From contig JASJCA010000001.1 in assembly GCA_030066215.1 (NCBI GenBank), positions 1 through 64,000 on the forward strand: a stretch of 64,000 nucleotides of DNA. The letters are read 5' to 3'. A model generated the notes under the pieces. It was not told the DNA's origin and did not search any database. It saw only the letters and a program-made list of their open reading frames with translations. Positions 63,419-64,000 of this stretch are shown here, piece after piece. This stretch comes from Rhodobacter sp. (GTDB taxonomy: Bacteria; Pseudomonadota; Alphaproteobacteria; Rhodobacterales; Rhodobacteraceae). Position numbers and translations under genes: made by a program. Each line of letters opens with the position of its first letter. Position 1 is the stretch's first letter.

Positions 63419-64000
63419 TTATGGTCGGTTCTTGTTGCCCTCGGCCCCGCCGGTGTCGCCGCCACCGGTATCCGGCGCATCCGGAGCGCCCCCACCATTG
63501 TCATCTCCGCCGCCGTCACCGGCGCCGCCACCGACGTTCCGCGCCGTGCCGCCGGGCGCACCAGTGGCTTCCGTCGGTCTCTCTTCGGCCGGTGTCATCC
63601 CGTCCAAAGCGCTTGTGGCCTTGCTGTCCAGTAGATTGGGCACCAACCGTTCGCTGAAGCCTGCAAGCACCGACACGAACGACAGCCAGTAAAAATCGAA
63701 AGGCTGGATTCGCCCCGACCCGTTCGCCCCATTTCCGTTGTCGGCATCGCCAGCGCCATTCGCCGCATCGCCGGCAGCGGCGGCCTCGCGCGTGGTGTCA
63801 TCTGTGACGAAGGGCTGGAAGAACTCGGTCACGATGCCCGACCGGAACCCCAAATACAGGATCACCGCCGCGAGCGATCCGACCAATACGCGGGAGACTG
63901 CGTAGACCAGATGCATGTTGAACCCGACGGTGGCGTCGACCTCCATCTCTTTGAGCCGCGCCGTCGTCGAGAACAGCGCTCCGACACTACCCATCATCAA
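63419..64000 (-). CDS. Membrane protein of unknown function with Gly/Asp/Asn-rich tail (partial, probably extends past window end)
   Basis: AVSRVLVGSLAAVILYLGFRSGIVTEFFQPFV...FYWLSFVSVLAGFSERLVPNLLDS, low-complexity C-terminus. Confidence 0.6.
   Translation of the reverse strand: MMMGSVGALFSTTARLKEMEVDATVGFNMHLVYAVSRVLVGSLAAVILYLGFRSGIVTEFFQPFVTDDTTREAAAAGDAANGAGDADNGNGANGSGRIQPFDFYWLSFVSVLAGFSERLVPNLLDSKATSALDGMTPAEERPTEATGAPGGTARNVGGGAGDGGGDDNGGGAPDAPDTGGGDTGGAEGNKNRP

Overview
This is a 64 kb high-GC window that looks like ordinary alphaproteobacterial (Rhodobacterales-like) chromosome. I assigned it by gene content and protein motifs, not by a database search. Recognisable blocks: a type II secretion cluster (gspC-D-E, cut by the window start); a Mn-dependent inorganic pyrophosphatase; ribF; prs; the F1 part of ATP synthase (atpHAG, a small coiled-coil ORF, atpDC); gloB; clpA; a MotA/ExbB-like plus OmpA/coiled-coil pair; tyrC/hisC; rpsD; a Hint-domain protein; two tandem LpxR-like (DUF2219) genes; nrdJ; hisS-hisZ-hisG; slyX; dnaE; and a xanthine dehydrogenase (xdhABC) plus BMP-type nucleoside ABC transporter operon. 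No phage, IS transposase, CRISPR array, tRNA or rRNA was recognised. The most interesting signals are non-coding: (1) a roughly 170-bp structured dispersed repeat in five intergenic copies, all in the same orientation, with helix-preserving differences between copies; (2) an array of perfect TTCGAA-centred palindromes at 30.97-31.07 kb; (3) an 18-bp hairpin whose loop is a G-quadruplex motif at 9.7 kb; (4) a four-unit, 11-bp-period array shared by two divergent promoter regions (6.65 and 47.07 kb); (5) four exact DnaA-box 9-mers, all in one orientation, upstream of minus-strand genes including nrdJ. Two predicted coiled-coil proteins also carry exact 28-residue and 21-residue tandem repeats.
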